From contig NZ_JACAPR010000007.1 of the NCBI RefSeq assembly GCF_013385635.1, positions 93,427 through 157,426 on the forward strand: 64,000 bases of DNA. Reading direction: 5' to 3'. Positions 1-8,259 of this stretch are shown one piece after another (within the stretch, counting starts at the first letter, position 1; each line of letters begins with the position of its first letter). The DNA is from Pseudomonas gingeri (lineage in GTDB: Bacteria; Pseudomonadota; Gammaproteobacteria; Pseudomonadales; Pseudomonadaceae). The translations under genes were made by a program, and so were the position numbers. The notes below the pieces were generated by a model. It saw only the letters and a list, made by a program, of their open reading frames with translations, ran no database searches and had not been told where the DNA came from.

Positions 1-66
1 ATGAGGCCCTTGAGCCTTGCAGTGCCTGTCCTGACGCTATCGCCGGCAAGCCGGCTCCTACAAGGG
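1..66. repeat. REP element (half of a REPIN)
   Basis: A palindromic core of the form CGCCGGCAAGCCGGCTCCTAC lies at about 40-61. It is preceded by the GATGAGGCCCTTGAGCCTTG-type linker that joins two inverted REPs in this genome, so the partner REP probably lies just outside the window. It sits downstream of the sensor kinase gene. Confidence 0.85.
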
Positions 67-86
67 GCGTGTTTCTCCGGTTGCAT

Positions 87-3000
87 TCACAGCGGCAGAT
101 GCCGGCTCAACAAGGCCCGTAGCGCCGCCGGCTTCACCGGTTTGGCCAGATAATCGAGTCCGGCGCCGTGTACCTGGGCCACCGTCTCCGGGCGCCCGTC
201 GGCGCTGATCACCACGCCGGGCAGTGGCTCGTTCAGCCGCGTGCGCAGCCAGGCCATCAGGCCGGTACCGGTCTCGCCGTCATCCAGGTGATAGTCCACC
301 AGTGCCAGTTGCGGGCGAATGCCCTGTTCCAGCAGTGCGGTGCATTCCTGGCGATTGCGCGCGGTCCAGACCTGGCAACCCCAGCGCGTGAGCAGGCTGT
401 GCATGCCGATCAGGATGCTGTCCTCGTTGTCGACACACAGCACCTGCGCCCCGCTCATGGCATGGCCGTTGTGGGTCACCACCTTGCTGGCCGCCGCCTG
501 CGGGCCACGGGCCAGGGGTACGCTGACGCTGAAGACGCTGCCGCGCCCCGGCCAGGAACGCACCTGCAGTTGGTGCCCGAGTACCCGGCATAAGCCATCG
601 GCAATCGCCAGGCCGAGTCCCAGACCCTTCTCGGCGCGGGTCTGGTGGCTGTCCAGGCGCTTGAACTCTTCAAAGATCACCTGGCGCTTGTCTTCGGGAA
701 TGCCCGGGCCGCGATCCCAGACCTCCAGCAGTAGTTGCTCGCCGCGCCGCCGCACGCCGAGCAGAACCGGCCCCTTGGCGTAGCGGAAGGCATTGGTCAG
801 GAAGTTCTGCAGGATCCGCCGCAGCAACTTGATATCGCTGTCGATCTGCACGCGGCTGCCACGCACACGGAACTTCAGGCCCTGTTCCTGGGCCAGGGCC
901 TTGAACTCCGCGCCCAGCGTGTCGAACAGTTCGTTGAGGGCAAAGGGTTTCGCGTCCGGGGTGATCTTGCCGTTTTCCAGGCGCGAGATATCCAGCAGGT
1001 CGCTGATCAGGTCTTCGGCCGAGCGCAGCGAGCTATCCAGGTGGTGTACCAGTTGCTGGGCCTCGCCGGAAAGGCCGTCTTCCTGATGGGAAAGCGCCGC
1101 GGAAAACAGCCGTGCGGCGTTCAGGGGCTGCATCAGGTCGTGACTGACCGCCGCGAGAAAGCGCGTCTTGGACTGGTTGGCCGATTCGGCGGTGCCCTTG
1201 GCCTCGGTCAGCGCGACGTTGAGTTGCGACAGTTCATGGGTGCGCTCGACGACCCGTTGCTCCAGGCCTTCGTTGGCTTCGGTGAGGGCTTGCTCGGCCT
1301 CGCGGAACGCGGTGATATCGGTGAAGCTCATGACAAAGCCGCCGCCGGGCATCGGGTTGCCGATCAACTCGATCACCCGGCCATTGGGGAACAGCCGTTC
1401 GGAGGTATGCGCCCGGCCCTGGCGCATCCAGTGCAGGCGCCGGGCGACGTGGACTTCGGCTTCACCGGGGCCGCAGAGGCCGCGCTCGGCGTTGTAGCGA
1501 ATGATGTCGGCAATCGGCCGGCCGACGCTGATCAGTCCGTCCGGGTAGTTGAACAACTCCAGGTAACGGCGGTTCCAGGCCACCAGCTTCAGTGACTGGT
1601 CGACCACGCTGATGCCCTGGGTGATGTTCTCGATGGCGCCCTGCAGCAGGGCGCGATTGAACTGCAGCACCTCGGATGCTTCGTCGGCGATACGGACCAC
1701 GTCCTCCAGTTGCATTTCCCGGCCTTCGATGGCGGCTTTCACCACTGCACGGGTCGAGGACGCACCGAGGACACCGGCCAACAGGCGTTCGGTGTGGGCG
1801 ATCCAGTCGCTGTCGGCGTTCTGGTTCGGGTTGAAGCCCTTGCCCTGGCGATAGGCGAAACGGATAAAACTCTGACGCGCGCGTTCCTCGCCGACAAACC
1901 GTGCGGCGAGGGTCAGCAGGTCTTCGATCTGTACCGCCAGCATCGAGCGCGCGCTGGGGCGGGCGCTGATTTCCTGGCCGATGAAACGTCCGGCCTGCCA
2001 GTGCTCCGAGACGCGGGTCCGCGACAGCACCGAGACCCAGGCGAACAGCGTGAAGTTGCCGGCCAGCGACAGCACCACACCCTGGGTGAGGGGCGTGATG
2101 GGCAGGTTCAGCGGGTTGCCGTGCAGCCAGGCCAGGCCGGGAAAACTGTTCAGCGACCAGCCCAGGCTATGGGCGGCGATCGGCAGGATCAGGGTGTAGA
2201 ACCAGAGGAAGGTGCCGCCGGCGATACCGGCAAAGACGCCGCGGCGGTTGGCCTGTTTCCAGTACAGCGCGCCGAGCATCGCCGGCGCCAGTTGGGTCAC
2301 GGCGGCAAAGGCGATCTGGCCGATGGTCGCCAGGCTGGCGGTGGAGCCGAGCAGGCGATAGCTGACATAGGCCAGCAGCAGGATCACCACAATGCTGACG
2401 CGGCGCACCGATAGCATCCAGTGACGGAACACTTCGAATGGCCGCTCGGAATTGTTCCGGCGCAGCAGCCAGGGCAGGAGCATGTCGTTGGATACCATGG
2501 TCGACAAGGCGACACTGGCGACGATCACCATCCCGGTGGCCGCCGAGGCGCCGCCGATAAAGGCCAGCACCGCCAAGGCCGGGTGTGCCTGGGCCAGCGG
2601 CAGGCTGATCACATAGGAGTCGCGCAGGACCTCGGCGGGCAGCAGCATGCGCCCGGCGAGGGCAATCGGTACCACGAACAGCGCGGCGAGAATCAGGTAG
2701 GCGGGGAAGACCCACTTGGCCAGCCGCAGGTCCTGGGGTTCGATGTTTTCGACCACTGTGACGTGGAACTGTCGCGGCAGGCAGATGATCGCCATCATCG
2801 CGACCCCGGTCTGCACCACCATGGAAGGCCAGTTGACCGTTTCCTTCCAGTATTCGGCCAGCAGCGCCGAGGTCCTGGCCTGGTCGAACAGATCGTCGAA
2901 GCCGTCGTAGAGGCCATAGGTGACAAAGGCGCCGACCGCGAGAAAGGCGAACAGCTTGACCAGGGATTCGAAGGCAATCGCCAGCACCATGCCGCGGTGG

Positions 3001-3557
3001 TGCTCGGTGGCGTCGAGGTTGCGGGTACCGAAGACAATGGTGAACAGCGCCAGCACCAGGGATACGACCAGCGCCGTGTCCTGGGCCCGCACACCCATGG
3101 CGTCGGCGCCGGCGCCGATCAGCAGGTTGACCCCGAGCACGATGCCCTTGAGCTGCAAGGCGATGTAGGGCAGCACCCCGACCAGGCAGATCAGCGCCAC
3201 CACCACCGCGAGGGATTGCGACTTGCCGTAGCGGGCGGCAATGAAGTCGGCGATCGAGGTGATGTTTTCCTGTTTGCTGATCAGCACCATCTTCTGCAGG
3301 ACCCAGGGCGCGAACACCAGCAACAGCACCGGGCCCAGGTAGATCGGCAGGAATGCCCAGAGCTGGTCGGCGGCCTGGCCGACCGCGCCGAAGAAGGTCC
3401 AGCTGGTGCAGTAGACCGCCAGTGACAGGCTGTATACCCAGGCGCGCACCCGTGGCGGCAGGGGCGCGCTGCGGCGGTCGCCGTAGAAGGCGATGGCGAA
3501 CATGATGGCCATATAGGCCAGGGCGACGGCGGCGATCAGCCCGCTGGACAGCGACAT
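87..3557 (-). CDS. mxtR: SSS-domain hybrid sensor histidine kinase, MxtR-like
   Basis: This is a 1156-residue hybrid two-component sensor. Residues 1 to about 510 form a sodium/solute-symporter (SSS) domain of roughly 12-13 membrane helices. A PAS domain follows (about 600-710), then a coiled coil, a HisKA dimerisation domain with H-box SHDLMQP (His near 804), a HATPase domain with the DRGPGIP box, and a C-terminal receiver whose phosphoacceptor Asp is in VDYHLDDG (near 1086). The ATG at 3557 is preferred because it follows a GGGAG ribosome site. Reading further upstream runs through a REP repeat, so the extra 44 codons to 3689 are unlikely. SSS-PAS-kinase-receiver architecture matches CbrA/MxtR-type sensors. 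The terminal receiver separates it from CbrA, and the neighbourhood matches what I recall around PA3271 (MxtR), which is linked to acetate metabolism and mexEF-oprN control. Confidence 0.9.
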   Translation of the reverse strand: MSLSSGLIAAVALAYMAIMFAIAFYGDRRSAPLPPRVRAWVYSLSLAVYCTSWTFFGAVGQAADQLWAFLPIYLGPVLLLVFAPWVLQKMVLISKQENITSIADFIAARYGKSQSLAVVVALICLVGVLPYIALQLKGIVLGVNLLIGAGADAMGVRAQDTALVVSLVLALFTIVFGTRNLDATEHHRGMVLAIAFESLVKLFAFLAVGAFVTYGLYDGFDDLFDQARTSALLAEYWKETVNWPSMVVQTGVAMMAIICLPRQFHVTVVENIEPQDLRLAKWVFPAYLILAALFVVPIALAGRMLLPAEVLRDSYVISLPLAQAHPALAVLAFIGGASAATGMVIVASVALSTMVSNDMLLPWLLRRNNSERPFEVFRHWMLSVRRVSIVVILLLAYVSYRLLGSTASLATIGQIAFAAVTQLAPAMLGALYWKQANRRGVFAGIAGGTFLWFYTLILPIAAHSLGWSLNSFPGLAWLHGNPLNLPITPLTQGVVLSLAGNFTLFAWVSVLSRTRVSEHWQAGRFIGQEISARPSARSMLAVQIEDLLTLAARFVGEERARQSFIRFAYRQGKGFNPNQNADSDWIAHTERLLAGVLGASSTRAVVKAAIEGREMQLEDVVRIADEASEVLQFNRALLQGAIENITQGISVVDQSLKLVAWNRRYLELFNYPDGLISVGRPIADIIRYNAERGLCGPGEAEVHVARRLHWMRQGRAHTSERLFPNGRVIELIGNPMPGGGFVMSFTDITAFREAEQALTEANEGLEQRVVERTHELSQLNVALTEAKGTAESANQSKTRFLAAVSHDLMQPLNAARLFSAALSHQEDGLSGEAQQLVHHLDSSLRSAEDLISDLLDISRLENGKITPDAKPFALNELFDTLGAEFKALAQEQGLKFRVRGSRVQIDSDIKLLRRILQNFLTNAFRYAKGPVLLGVRRRGEQLLLEVWDRGPGIPEDKRQVIFEEFKRLDSHQTRAEKGLGLGLAIADGLCRVLGHQLQVRSWPGRGSVFSVSVPLARGPQAAASKVVTHNGHAMSGAQVLCVDNEDSILIGMHSLLTRWGCQVWTARNRQECTALLEQGIRPQLALVDYHLDDGETGTGLMAWLRTRLNEPLPGVVISADGRPETVAQVHGAGLDYLAKPVKPAALRALLSRHLPL

Positions 3558-3630
3558 GGAAACTCCCGGCAAAAGATATCCCGAGGGCAGTCCGGCCCTG
3601 GCGCTACAGTCTCGCACGATGGCCCGGCGG

Positions 3631-3660
3631 CGTGTAGGAGCCGGTTTGCCGGCGATGGCG
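3631..3660. repeat. REP element (single)
   Basis: This single REP copy (GTGTAGGAGCCGGTTTGCCGG core) lies between the TetR gene and the sensor kinase start. It explains the spurious in-frame 5' extension of the kinase. Confidence 0.8.
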
Positions 3661-3689
3661 TCAGCAGGGGCGGCGCAAAGCCCGGCCAT

Positions 3690-4241
3690 TTATCGATGGG
3701 AGAGCGCCAGTTCGATCTGCTGGTGCAAGGCTTCGACACTCAGCGGCGCACCGGAGAACAGTACGCGGAACACCGTCGGGGCGACGATCAGGTTGATCAG
3801 GTGATCGACGCTGGGCAGCGGTGTGTCACCCTGACGGTAGCGATCGAGGATGATCTGCAATTGCCCGCCGAGGATCTCCACGCAATAGCAGGGGCTGGAG
3901 GCGCTGTTCTGGACGTCGCGCATCATGTTGCGCCCTGGCTCCGAACTGATCTCGTCCAGGTACTGCTCGGCCCAGGCGCGCAGGTCGCCCGGCAGGCTGC
4001 CGGTGTCGAGCGGTTCGCGATCCGGCTGCATGCGTGCCAGGGCCACGTCCGCCAGCAACTCCGAGAGGTCGCCCCAGCGCCGGTAGATGGTCGATGGCGT
4101 GACGCCGGCACGCGCGGCAATTTGCGGGACGGTAAGGCTCGAGCGGTCCTGCTCCTCGAGGAGCGTACGGACTGCCGCATGAATCGACTCCTGCACCCGG
4201 GCGCTGCGGCCACCGGGGCGAATGCTTTCTTTGATCGCCAT
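3690..4241 (-). CDS. TetR/AcrR family transcriptional regulator
   Basis: A 183-residue TetR-type repressor. The N-terminal helix-turn-helix is clear at about 35-62 (LTVPQIAARAGVTPSTIYRRW), and the C-terminal region resembles a TetR ligand-binding domain. The start at 4241 follows an AAGG about 10 nt upstream; an in-frame upstream start at 4298 would run through the regulatory region. It is divergent from an MFS transporter gene with 90 bp between the two starts, the classic layout for a repressor controlling an efflux pump and itself. A perfect 8-bp inverted repeat in the gap is the candidate operator. The ligand cannot be told from sequence. Confidence 0.9.
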   Translation of the reverse strand: MAIKESIRPGGRSARVQESIHAAVRTLLEEQDRSSLTVPQIAARAGVTPSTIYRRWGDLSELLADVALARMQPDREPLDTGSLPGDLRAWAEQYLDEISSEPGRNMMRDVQNSASSPCYCVEILGGQLQIILDRYRQGDTPLPSVDHLINLIVAPTVFRVLFSGAPLSVEALHQQIELALSHR

Positions 4242-4296
4242 GGATAAGACCTTAACACAAAGAATTTGCTTTAAGCGAAAGTCGGTAGCACACTGC

Positions 4297-4321
4297 ACAA
4301 AAGCAAAATATTAGCTTTTGT
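4297..4321. promoter_or_regulatory. Candidate TetR operator (inverted repeat)
   Basis: ACAAAAGC (4297-4304) and GCTTTTGT (4314-4321) are perfect 8-bp arms around a 9-bp AT-rich spacer. The site lies between the divergent TetR and MFS genes, 11 bp before the MFS start codon. Binding there would block MFS expression. Function is inferred from position and symmetry. Confidence 0.5.
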
Positions 4322-4331
4322 GGGGGTGCTT

Positions 4332-5528
4332 ATGTCCAACCGTGTTGAAATGTCCGCGCCAAGCCATTCCGGCCTGGTGTTCCTGTCGCTCACCTTGCTG
4401 ACTTTTCTCGCTGCATCCAGTGCGCCGACGCCCTTGTACCACCTGTATCAGGAGACGATGGCATTTTCCGCCGCGACCCTGACGCTGATCTTCGGCGTCT
4501 ACGCCCTGAGCCTGCTGACGGCCTTGCTGACGGTCGGTTCGTTGTCGGATCACCTGGGGCGCAAGCCGGTGATTTTCGGCGCGCTGCTGCTTGAAATCGT
4601 CGCGATGGGGTTGTTCATCGTCGCTGACAGCATACCGCTGCTGATTGCCGCCCGGGTACTGCAAGGCTTCGCCACCGGGATGGCCACCAGCGTGCTGGGC
4701 GCGGCCCTGCTGGACCGCGACAACCGCAAGGGGCCGCTGGTCAACAGTCTGGCGCCGTTGCTGGGCATGGCCTGCGGGGCCTTTGGTGCCAGTGTGCTGG
4801 CCGAGTTCTGTGCGCGGCCCATGCAGTTGGTGTATGAGCTGCTCCTGGCGTTGCTGGTGCTCCAGGCCCTATATGTCTGGCGCCTGCCGGAAAGTGTCAG
4901 CGCGCAGCCCGGAGCGCTGGCATCGCTGCGCCCGACCTTGCATGTGCCGTCGCAGGCCCGGCGGGCGCTGTGGTTGTCGTTGCCGGTGGATATCGCGGTG
5001 TGGGCCGTGGGTGGTTTCTATTCATCGCTGGCGCCGTCATTGGTCCGGGCCGCAACGGGCTCGACCTCGAACCTGATCGGCGGTGGCCTGGTGGCGATCC
5101 TCACCTTGAGCGGGGCGGCGGCCATTTTCAGCTTGCGCGAGCGTCCGGCGGACAAGGTCCTGCAACTGGGGGCCGGCTTGCTGGCGGTCGGTGTGAGCCT
5201 GATCCTGCTCGCGGTGCACGAGGCGAGCCTGGCGTTGTTTTTTGTCGGCACGTTGGTGGCGGGCAGCGGTTTCGGTGCAGGCTTCCTCGGCGCCTTGCGC
5301 AGCGTGGTGCCACTGGCGTTGCCCCATGAGCGGGCGGGCCTGATGTCGGCGTTCTATGTACTGAGTTACCTGGCCTTCTGTCTGCCGGCGTTTCTGGCCG
5401 GTAGCCTGAGCCGGACCTTTGGTCTGATCGCCACGACCCAGGGCTACGGCGGGATACTGATCGTGTTGTCCCTGAGCGCATTGCTGGCGTTGCGCTTGCA
5501 GCGCCCGGCAAAGGCCTGTGCCGTTTGA
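4332..5528 (+). CDS. MFS transporter (drug/metabolite efflux type)
   Basis: A 398-residue inner-membrane transporter of the major facilitator superfamily with about 12 predicted helices. Motif A between helices 2 and 3 is clear at about 69-79 (GSLSDHLGRKP). The ATG at 4332 follows a GGGGGTG ribosome site; the GTG at 4320 lies inside the operator palindrome and is less likely. It is divergent from a TetR repressor, which suggests inducible efflux of a small toxic compound. No substrate can be assigned, and no terminator is evident downstream. Confidence 0.88.
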   Translation: MSNRVEMSAPSHSGLVFLSLTLLTFLAASSAPTPLYHLYQETMAFSAATLTLIFGVYALSLLTALLTVGSLSDHLGRKPVIFGALLLEIVAMGLFIVADSIPLLIAARVLQGFATGMATSVLGAALLDRDNRKGPLVNSLAPLLGMACGAFGASVLAEFCARPMQLVYELLLALLVLQALYVWRLPESVSAQPGALASLRPTLHVPSQARRALWLSLPVDIAVWAVGGFYSSLAPSLVRAATGSTSNLIGGGLVAILTLSGAAAIFSLRERPADKVLQLGAGLLAVGVSLILLAVHEASLALFFVGTLVAGSGFGAGFLGALRSVVPLALPHERAGLMSAFYVLSYLAFCLPAFLAGSLSRTFGLIATTQGYGGILIVLSLSALLALRLQRPAKACAV

Positions 5529-5630
5529 GAAGGTTCGGGGTATCAGGCAGGCGAGCGCTAATTGAAAGTGGCGGGAAGAGGGGCAGGTCAGTCTGGTACG
5601 GATCCCACATCCGATTTTTCTAGGTCGATC

Positions 5631-6383
5631 ATGCCCGTCTGCACATCCCCGGCATCCCCCCTGAACGCTGATTATCTTGTACAACAACTTTCTGTCGCGG
5701 ACCTGGGCGAGGCCTTTGCCCTGGTCCTCGAGGTCGCCGCGCAACCCTTGTCGCACCAGGCCGACCTGCTGCTGAGCCGCGGTGTCCTGTTCGGTTTTCA
5801 TCGGCAACTGCGACACGTCCTGCCCTCGGACTCGATGCGTCCCCAGGGCGCCGCGCCCCTGGCCTTTGCGTTCTATTCCCTCAAGGAAGCGCTGCTGTGC
5901 GAGCGTGATGCCCGGCGACGGGTGACTCATGCCCATGAGGTCATCGATAGCCTGCTGGCGAGGAGCGGCTGGCGCTGCATTGGCCGGCGTATCGCTGTTT
6001 TGCATGGTTTGGAGGCGATGGACATGGTGGTCCAGGGTTTTATCGCGCTGGTGGAAGTCTGTGCGTCGATCCTCAGGGACCGGGACTTTGTCATGGCCCG
6101 GCTGGGCATCGGTGGCGGCTGGTTCGGCCGGGAAACCGGTGTTGCCGCCAGGCTGGGACGGGCCGGCTTCTATGGTTCCGGCGGGCATATCAGCCGGGCG
6201 CGTTTTGCGATCTTGCGCAACGACCTGCTCCGTGGCGACGAAATCAAGCGGCCGGCACCGGGTATGGAGCCGGTGCTGGATGCCGCTTGGCTGCGCGGGG
6301 AATACCAGTTGGATGCCCGTCGCGGGGCGGTCGAGCCAGAGATCCGCACGGGGTTCAATGGTCTGCGCCTGTCTGCTGAATGA
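5631..6383 (+). CDS. Hypothetical protein, 250 aa
   Basis: I do not recognise this protein. It has no signal peptide and no clear membrane helix. The middle part (about 95-150) is rich in Ala, Leu and Val with regular charge spacing, suggesting helices. A Gly-rich stretch (GIGGGWFGRETG, about 160-171) and FYGSGGHISRARF follow. The ATG at 5631 is chosen over a TTG at 5562; its ribosome site is weak (TAGGT). It lies between the MFS gene and an AraC deletion scar, in what looks like a variable patch. Codon use looks like that of neighbouring genes, so it is probably a real gene. Confidence 0.6.
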   Translation: MPVCTSPASPLNADYLVQQLSVADLGEAFALVLEVAAQPLSHQADLLLSRGVLFGFHRQLRHVLPSDSMRPQGAAPLAFAFYSLKEALLCERDARRRVTHAHEVIDSLLARSGWRCIGRRIAVLHGLEAMDMVVQGFIALVEVCASILRDRDFVMARLGIGGGWFGRETGVAARLGRAGFYGSGGHISRARFAILRNDLLRGDEIKRPAPGMEPVLDAAWLRGEYQLDARRGAVEPEIRTGFNGLRLSAE

Positions 6384-6395
6384 TGCGCTGCCGGC

Positions 6396-6485
6396 TCAGC
6401 GCCCGATAAATTGGGCCTGGTAAGCCGATGGAGAAATCCGCAGCGGGGCGTTGAAGTGTTGCTGCAACGACAGTACCGTACCGAA
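6396..6485 (-). pseudogene. 3' stump of an AraC-family (GlxA-like) regulator
   Basis: Read on the minus strand, this segment encodes FGTVLSLQQHFN, then about seven residues, then ISPSAYQAQF and a stop (TGA at 6398-6396). This is the hallmark C-terminal end of AraC/GlxA-type regulators: the second HTH recognition helix followed by the conserved SPSAYR-like motif. Upstream of 6485 the homology stops at once; the rest of the expected roughly 300-residue protein is missing and is replaced by the 5' region of the plus-strand cupin unit. It is therefore a deletion relic. Family assignment is from motif memory. Confidence 0.65.
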
Positions 6486-6512
6486 TCGTGAATTCTGGGG
6501 CGGGAGGCAATC

Positions 6513-6545
6513 ATGAGCGCTCAAACCTGCCCATCAAGGAGTTGA
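6513..6545 (+). other. 10-codon ORF with strong ribosome site
   Basis: ATG at 6513 follows a GGGAGG ribosome site at 6502-6507 and reads 10 codons to TGA at 6543-6545, four bases before the next small ORF. It may be a leader peptide, or the 5' remnant of a gene eroded by the same deletion that truncated the AraC gene. Confidence 0.35.
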
Positions 6546-6548
6546 ACC

Positions 6549-6602
6549 ATGTCCCGCTCTTCGATCCCTACCTCCAATCAACAGGCTCTGCAACGTTCAT
6601 GA
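6549..6602 (+). other. 17-codon ORF coupled to the cupin start
   Basis: ATG at 6549 follows an AAGGAG ribosome site. The 17-codon frame ends with TGA at 6600-6602, overlapping the cupin ATG (6599) as ATGA. The cupin start itself has a poor ribosome site, so its translation may be coupled to this small ORF. It could also be a gene remnant. Confidence 0.4.
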
Positions 6603-6910
6603 CCATCATTCGAAGCCGTGATTTTACCGGCAGCCGTCCCTGGGCGGCGCTGGATATTGCCAGCATGAACGGCATCAGCACCCGGTTGCACTGGACCGAC
6701 CAGCCTTATATCTGGCACGTCAATGACGGGCAGGAGGTATTTGTGGTGCTCGATGGCCGGGTCCGCATGCGTTATCGCAAGGACGGGATCGAGCAGGCCG
6801 TGATGCTGGAAGTCGGCGATATCTTTTACGCCGATATCGGGTGTGAGCACCTTGCCGAACCTTTGGGCGAGGCACGGGTGCTGGTGATCGAAACTGAAGG
6901 CAGTGTGTGA
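6599..6910 (+). CDS. Small cupin-domain protein
   Basis: A 103-residue single-domain cupin beta-barrel. Candidate metal ligands are His40 and Glu46 in WHVNDGQEVF and His84 in GDIFYADIGCEH; the first His of the usual HxH pair is absent. The length is typical of stand-alone cupins, which bind small molecules or act as isomerases or dioxygenases. The ATG at 6599 begins the conserved-looking domain and overlaps the stop of a 17-codon ORF. Proximity to an AraC-type relic suggests it was once part of a regulator-controlled unit. Substrate unknown. Confidence 0.75.
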   Translation: MTIIRSRDFTGSRPWAALDIASMNGISTRLHWTDQPYIWHVNDGQEVFVVLDGRVRMRYRKDGIEQAVMLEVGDIFYADIGCEHLAEPLGEARVLVIETEGSV

Positions 6911-6915
6911 CTTAT

Positions 6916-6937
6916 ATCTGTTAAATAGATAACAGAT
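6916..6937. promoter_or_regulatory. Inverted repeat upstream of the TDT exporter
   Basis: ATCTGTTA (6916-6923) and TAACAGAT (6930-6937) are perfect 8-bp arms with a 6-bp AT spacer, 78 bp before the exporter start. The shape suits a dimeric regulator such as a LysR-type protein, but no cognate regulator gene is adjacent. Confidence 0.4.
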
Positions 6938-7014
6938 AGAGAAATTACCCGTTATATGGATATTCGATACGGTTCTATGATGACTGCAACCTCACCTGAG
7001 GACAGGAGTCAGCC

Positions 7015-8169
7015 ATGCAAACTTGCCCCAATAGCGTCAAACCCGGACTGCGGCCCTTGAGCCATCTGCAGCACCCCCTTGAAGCCATTCGCCAGTTCAC
7101 CCCGAACTGGTTCGCCGCCACCATGGGCACGGGGGTACTGGCCCTGGCCTTGGCGCAACTGCCCGGCGAAGTGCCGGGCCTGCGTGTCGTCGCCGAAGGC
7201 CTGTGGTTGTTCAATATCCTCTTGTTCAGCGTGTTCAGCCTGCTCTACGGTGCGCGTTGGCTGTTGTTCTTCGACGAGGCCCGGCGGATTTTCGGCCACT
7301 CCACGGTCTCGATGTTTTTCGGCACCATTCCCATGGGGCTGGCGACCATCATCAATGGCTTCCTGGTGTTCGGCGTACCGCGCTGGGGCGACGGCGCGGT
7401 GCAGGTCGCCGAAGTGCTGTGGTGGATAGATGTGGCGATGTCCCTGGCCTGTGGCGTGCTGATTCCCTTCATGATGTTCACCCGCCAGCAGCACAGCATC
7501 GACCAGATGACCGCGGTCTGGCTGCTGCCGGTGGTCGCGGCGGAAGTGGCGGCGGCCAGCGGTGGCCTGCTCGCTCCGCATCTGCTGGATACCCAGATGC
7601 AATTCAATGTACTGATCACCAGCTACGTGCTCTGGGCTTTCTCGGTGCCGGTGGCGTTCAGCATCCTGGTGATCCTGTTGTTGCGCATGGCGCTGCACAA
7701 GCTACCCCATGAAAACATGGCGGCATCGAGCTGGCTGGCGCTGGGACCGATCGGCACCGGCGCCCTGGGCATGCTGGTGCTGGGGGTGGATTCGCCGGCG
7801 ATTTTCGCTGCCAATGGTCTGCCTGGCGTCGGCGAGATTGCCAACGGCCTGGGTCTGGTCGCCGGGATCATCCTCTGGGGCTTCGGCCTGTGGTGGATGC
7901 TGATGGCGGTGTTGATCACCCTGCGTTACCTGCGCGGCGGCATTCCGTTCAACCTCGGCTGGTGGGGTTTCACCTTCCCCCTGGGTGTCTACTCCCTGGC
8001 GACCCTGAAACTGGGCAGCACCTTGCACCTGGGCTTCTTCAGCGGGTTTGGCGTGGTCCTGGTGGGCCTGTTGGCGGTGCTGTGGCTGATCGTCGGCAGC
8101 CGTACGCTGCGGGGCGCCTATAAGGGCGAGCTGTTTGTTTCGCCTTGCCTTGCAGGAATCGTGAAATAA
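7015..8169 (+). CDS. TDT/SLAC1 family anion transporter (TehA/Ssu1-like)
   Basis: A 384-residue integral membrane protein with about ten helices, of the tellurite-resistance/dicarboxylate (TDT) or SLAC1 superfamily. The N-terminal pattern FTPNWFAATMGTGVLALAL is typical of the family; TehA, the C4-dicarboxylate carrier Mae1 and the sulfite exporter Ssu1 share this fold. The start follows an AGGACAGGAG ribosome site. Plausible substrates are anions such as sulfite, malate or chloride, and sequence alone does not choose between them. It appears monocistronic. An inverted repeat lies in its promoter region. Confidence 0.85.
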   Translation: MQTCPNSVKPGLRPLSHLQHPLEAIRQFTPNWFAATMGTGVLALALAQLPGEVPGLRVVAEGLWLFNILLFSVFSLLYGARWLLFFDEARRIFGHSTVSMFFGTIPMGLATIINGFLVFGVPRWGDGAVQVAEVLWWIDVAMSLACGVLIPFMMFTRQQHSIDQMTAVWLLPVVAAEVAAASGGLLAPHLLDTQMQFNVLITSYVLWAFSVPVAFSILVILLLRMALHKLPHENMAASSWLALGPIGTGALGMLVLGVDSPAIFAANGLPGVGEIANGLGLVAGIILWGFGLWWMLMAVLITLRYLRGGIPFNLGWWGFTFPLGVYSLATLKLGSTLHLGFFSGFGVVLVGLLAVLWLIVGSRTLRGAYKGELFVSPCLAGIVK

Positions 8170-8259
8170 GTCCGCGGGATTAGGTAAGGTTGTGGCCTGG
8201 AGCGGTGATCCGCATTCCAATAAGAAAGCCGCTCTCGGCGCCACTCAGGACCATGGAAG

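Noticed and set aside
3558..3689. Extra 44-codon N terminus for the sensor kinase
   Set aside because: It translates through a REP repeat (AIAGKPAP pattern) and the ATG at 3557 has a good GGGAG site.
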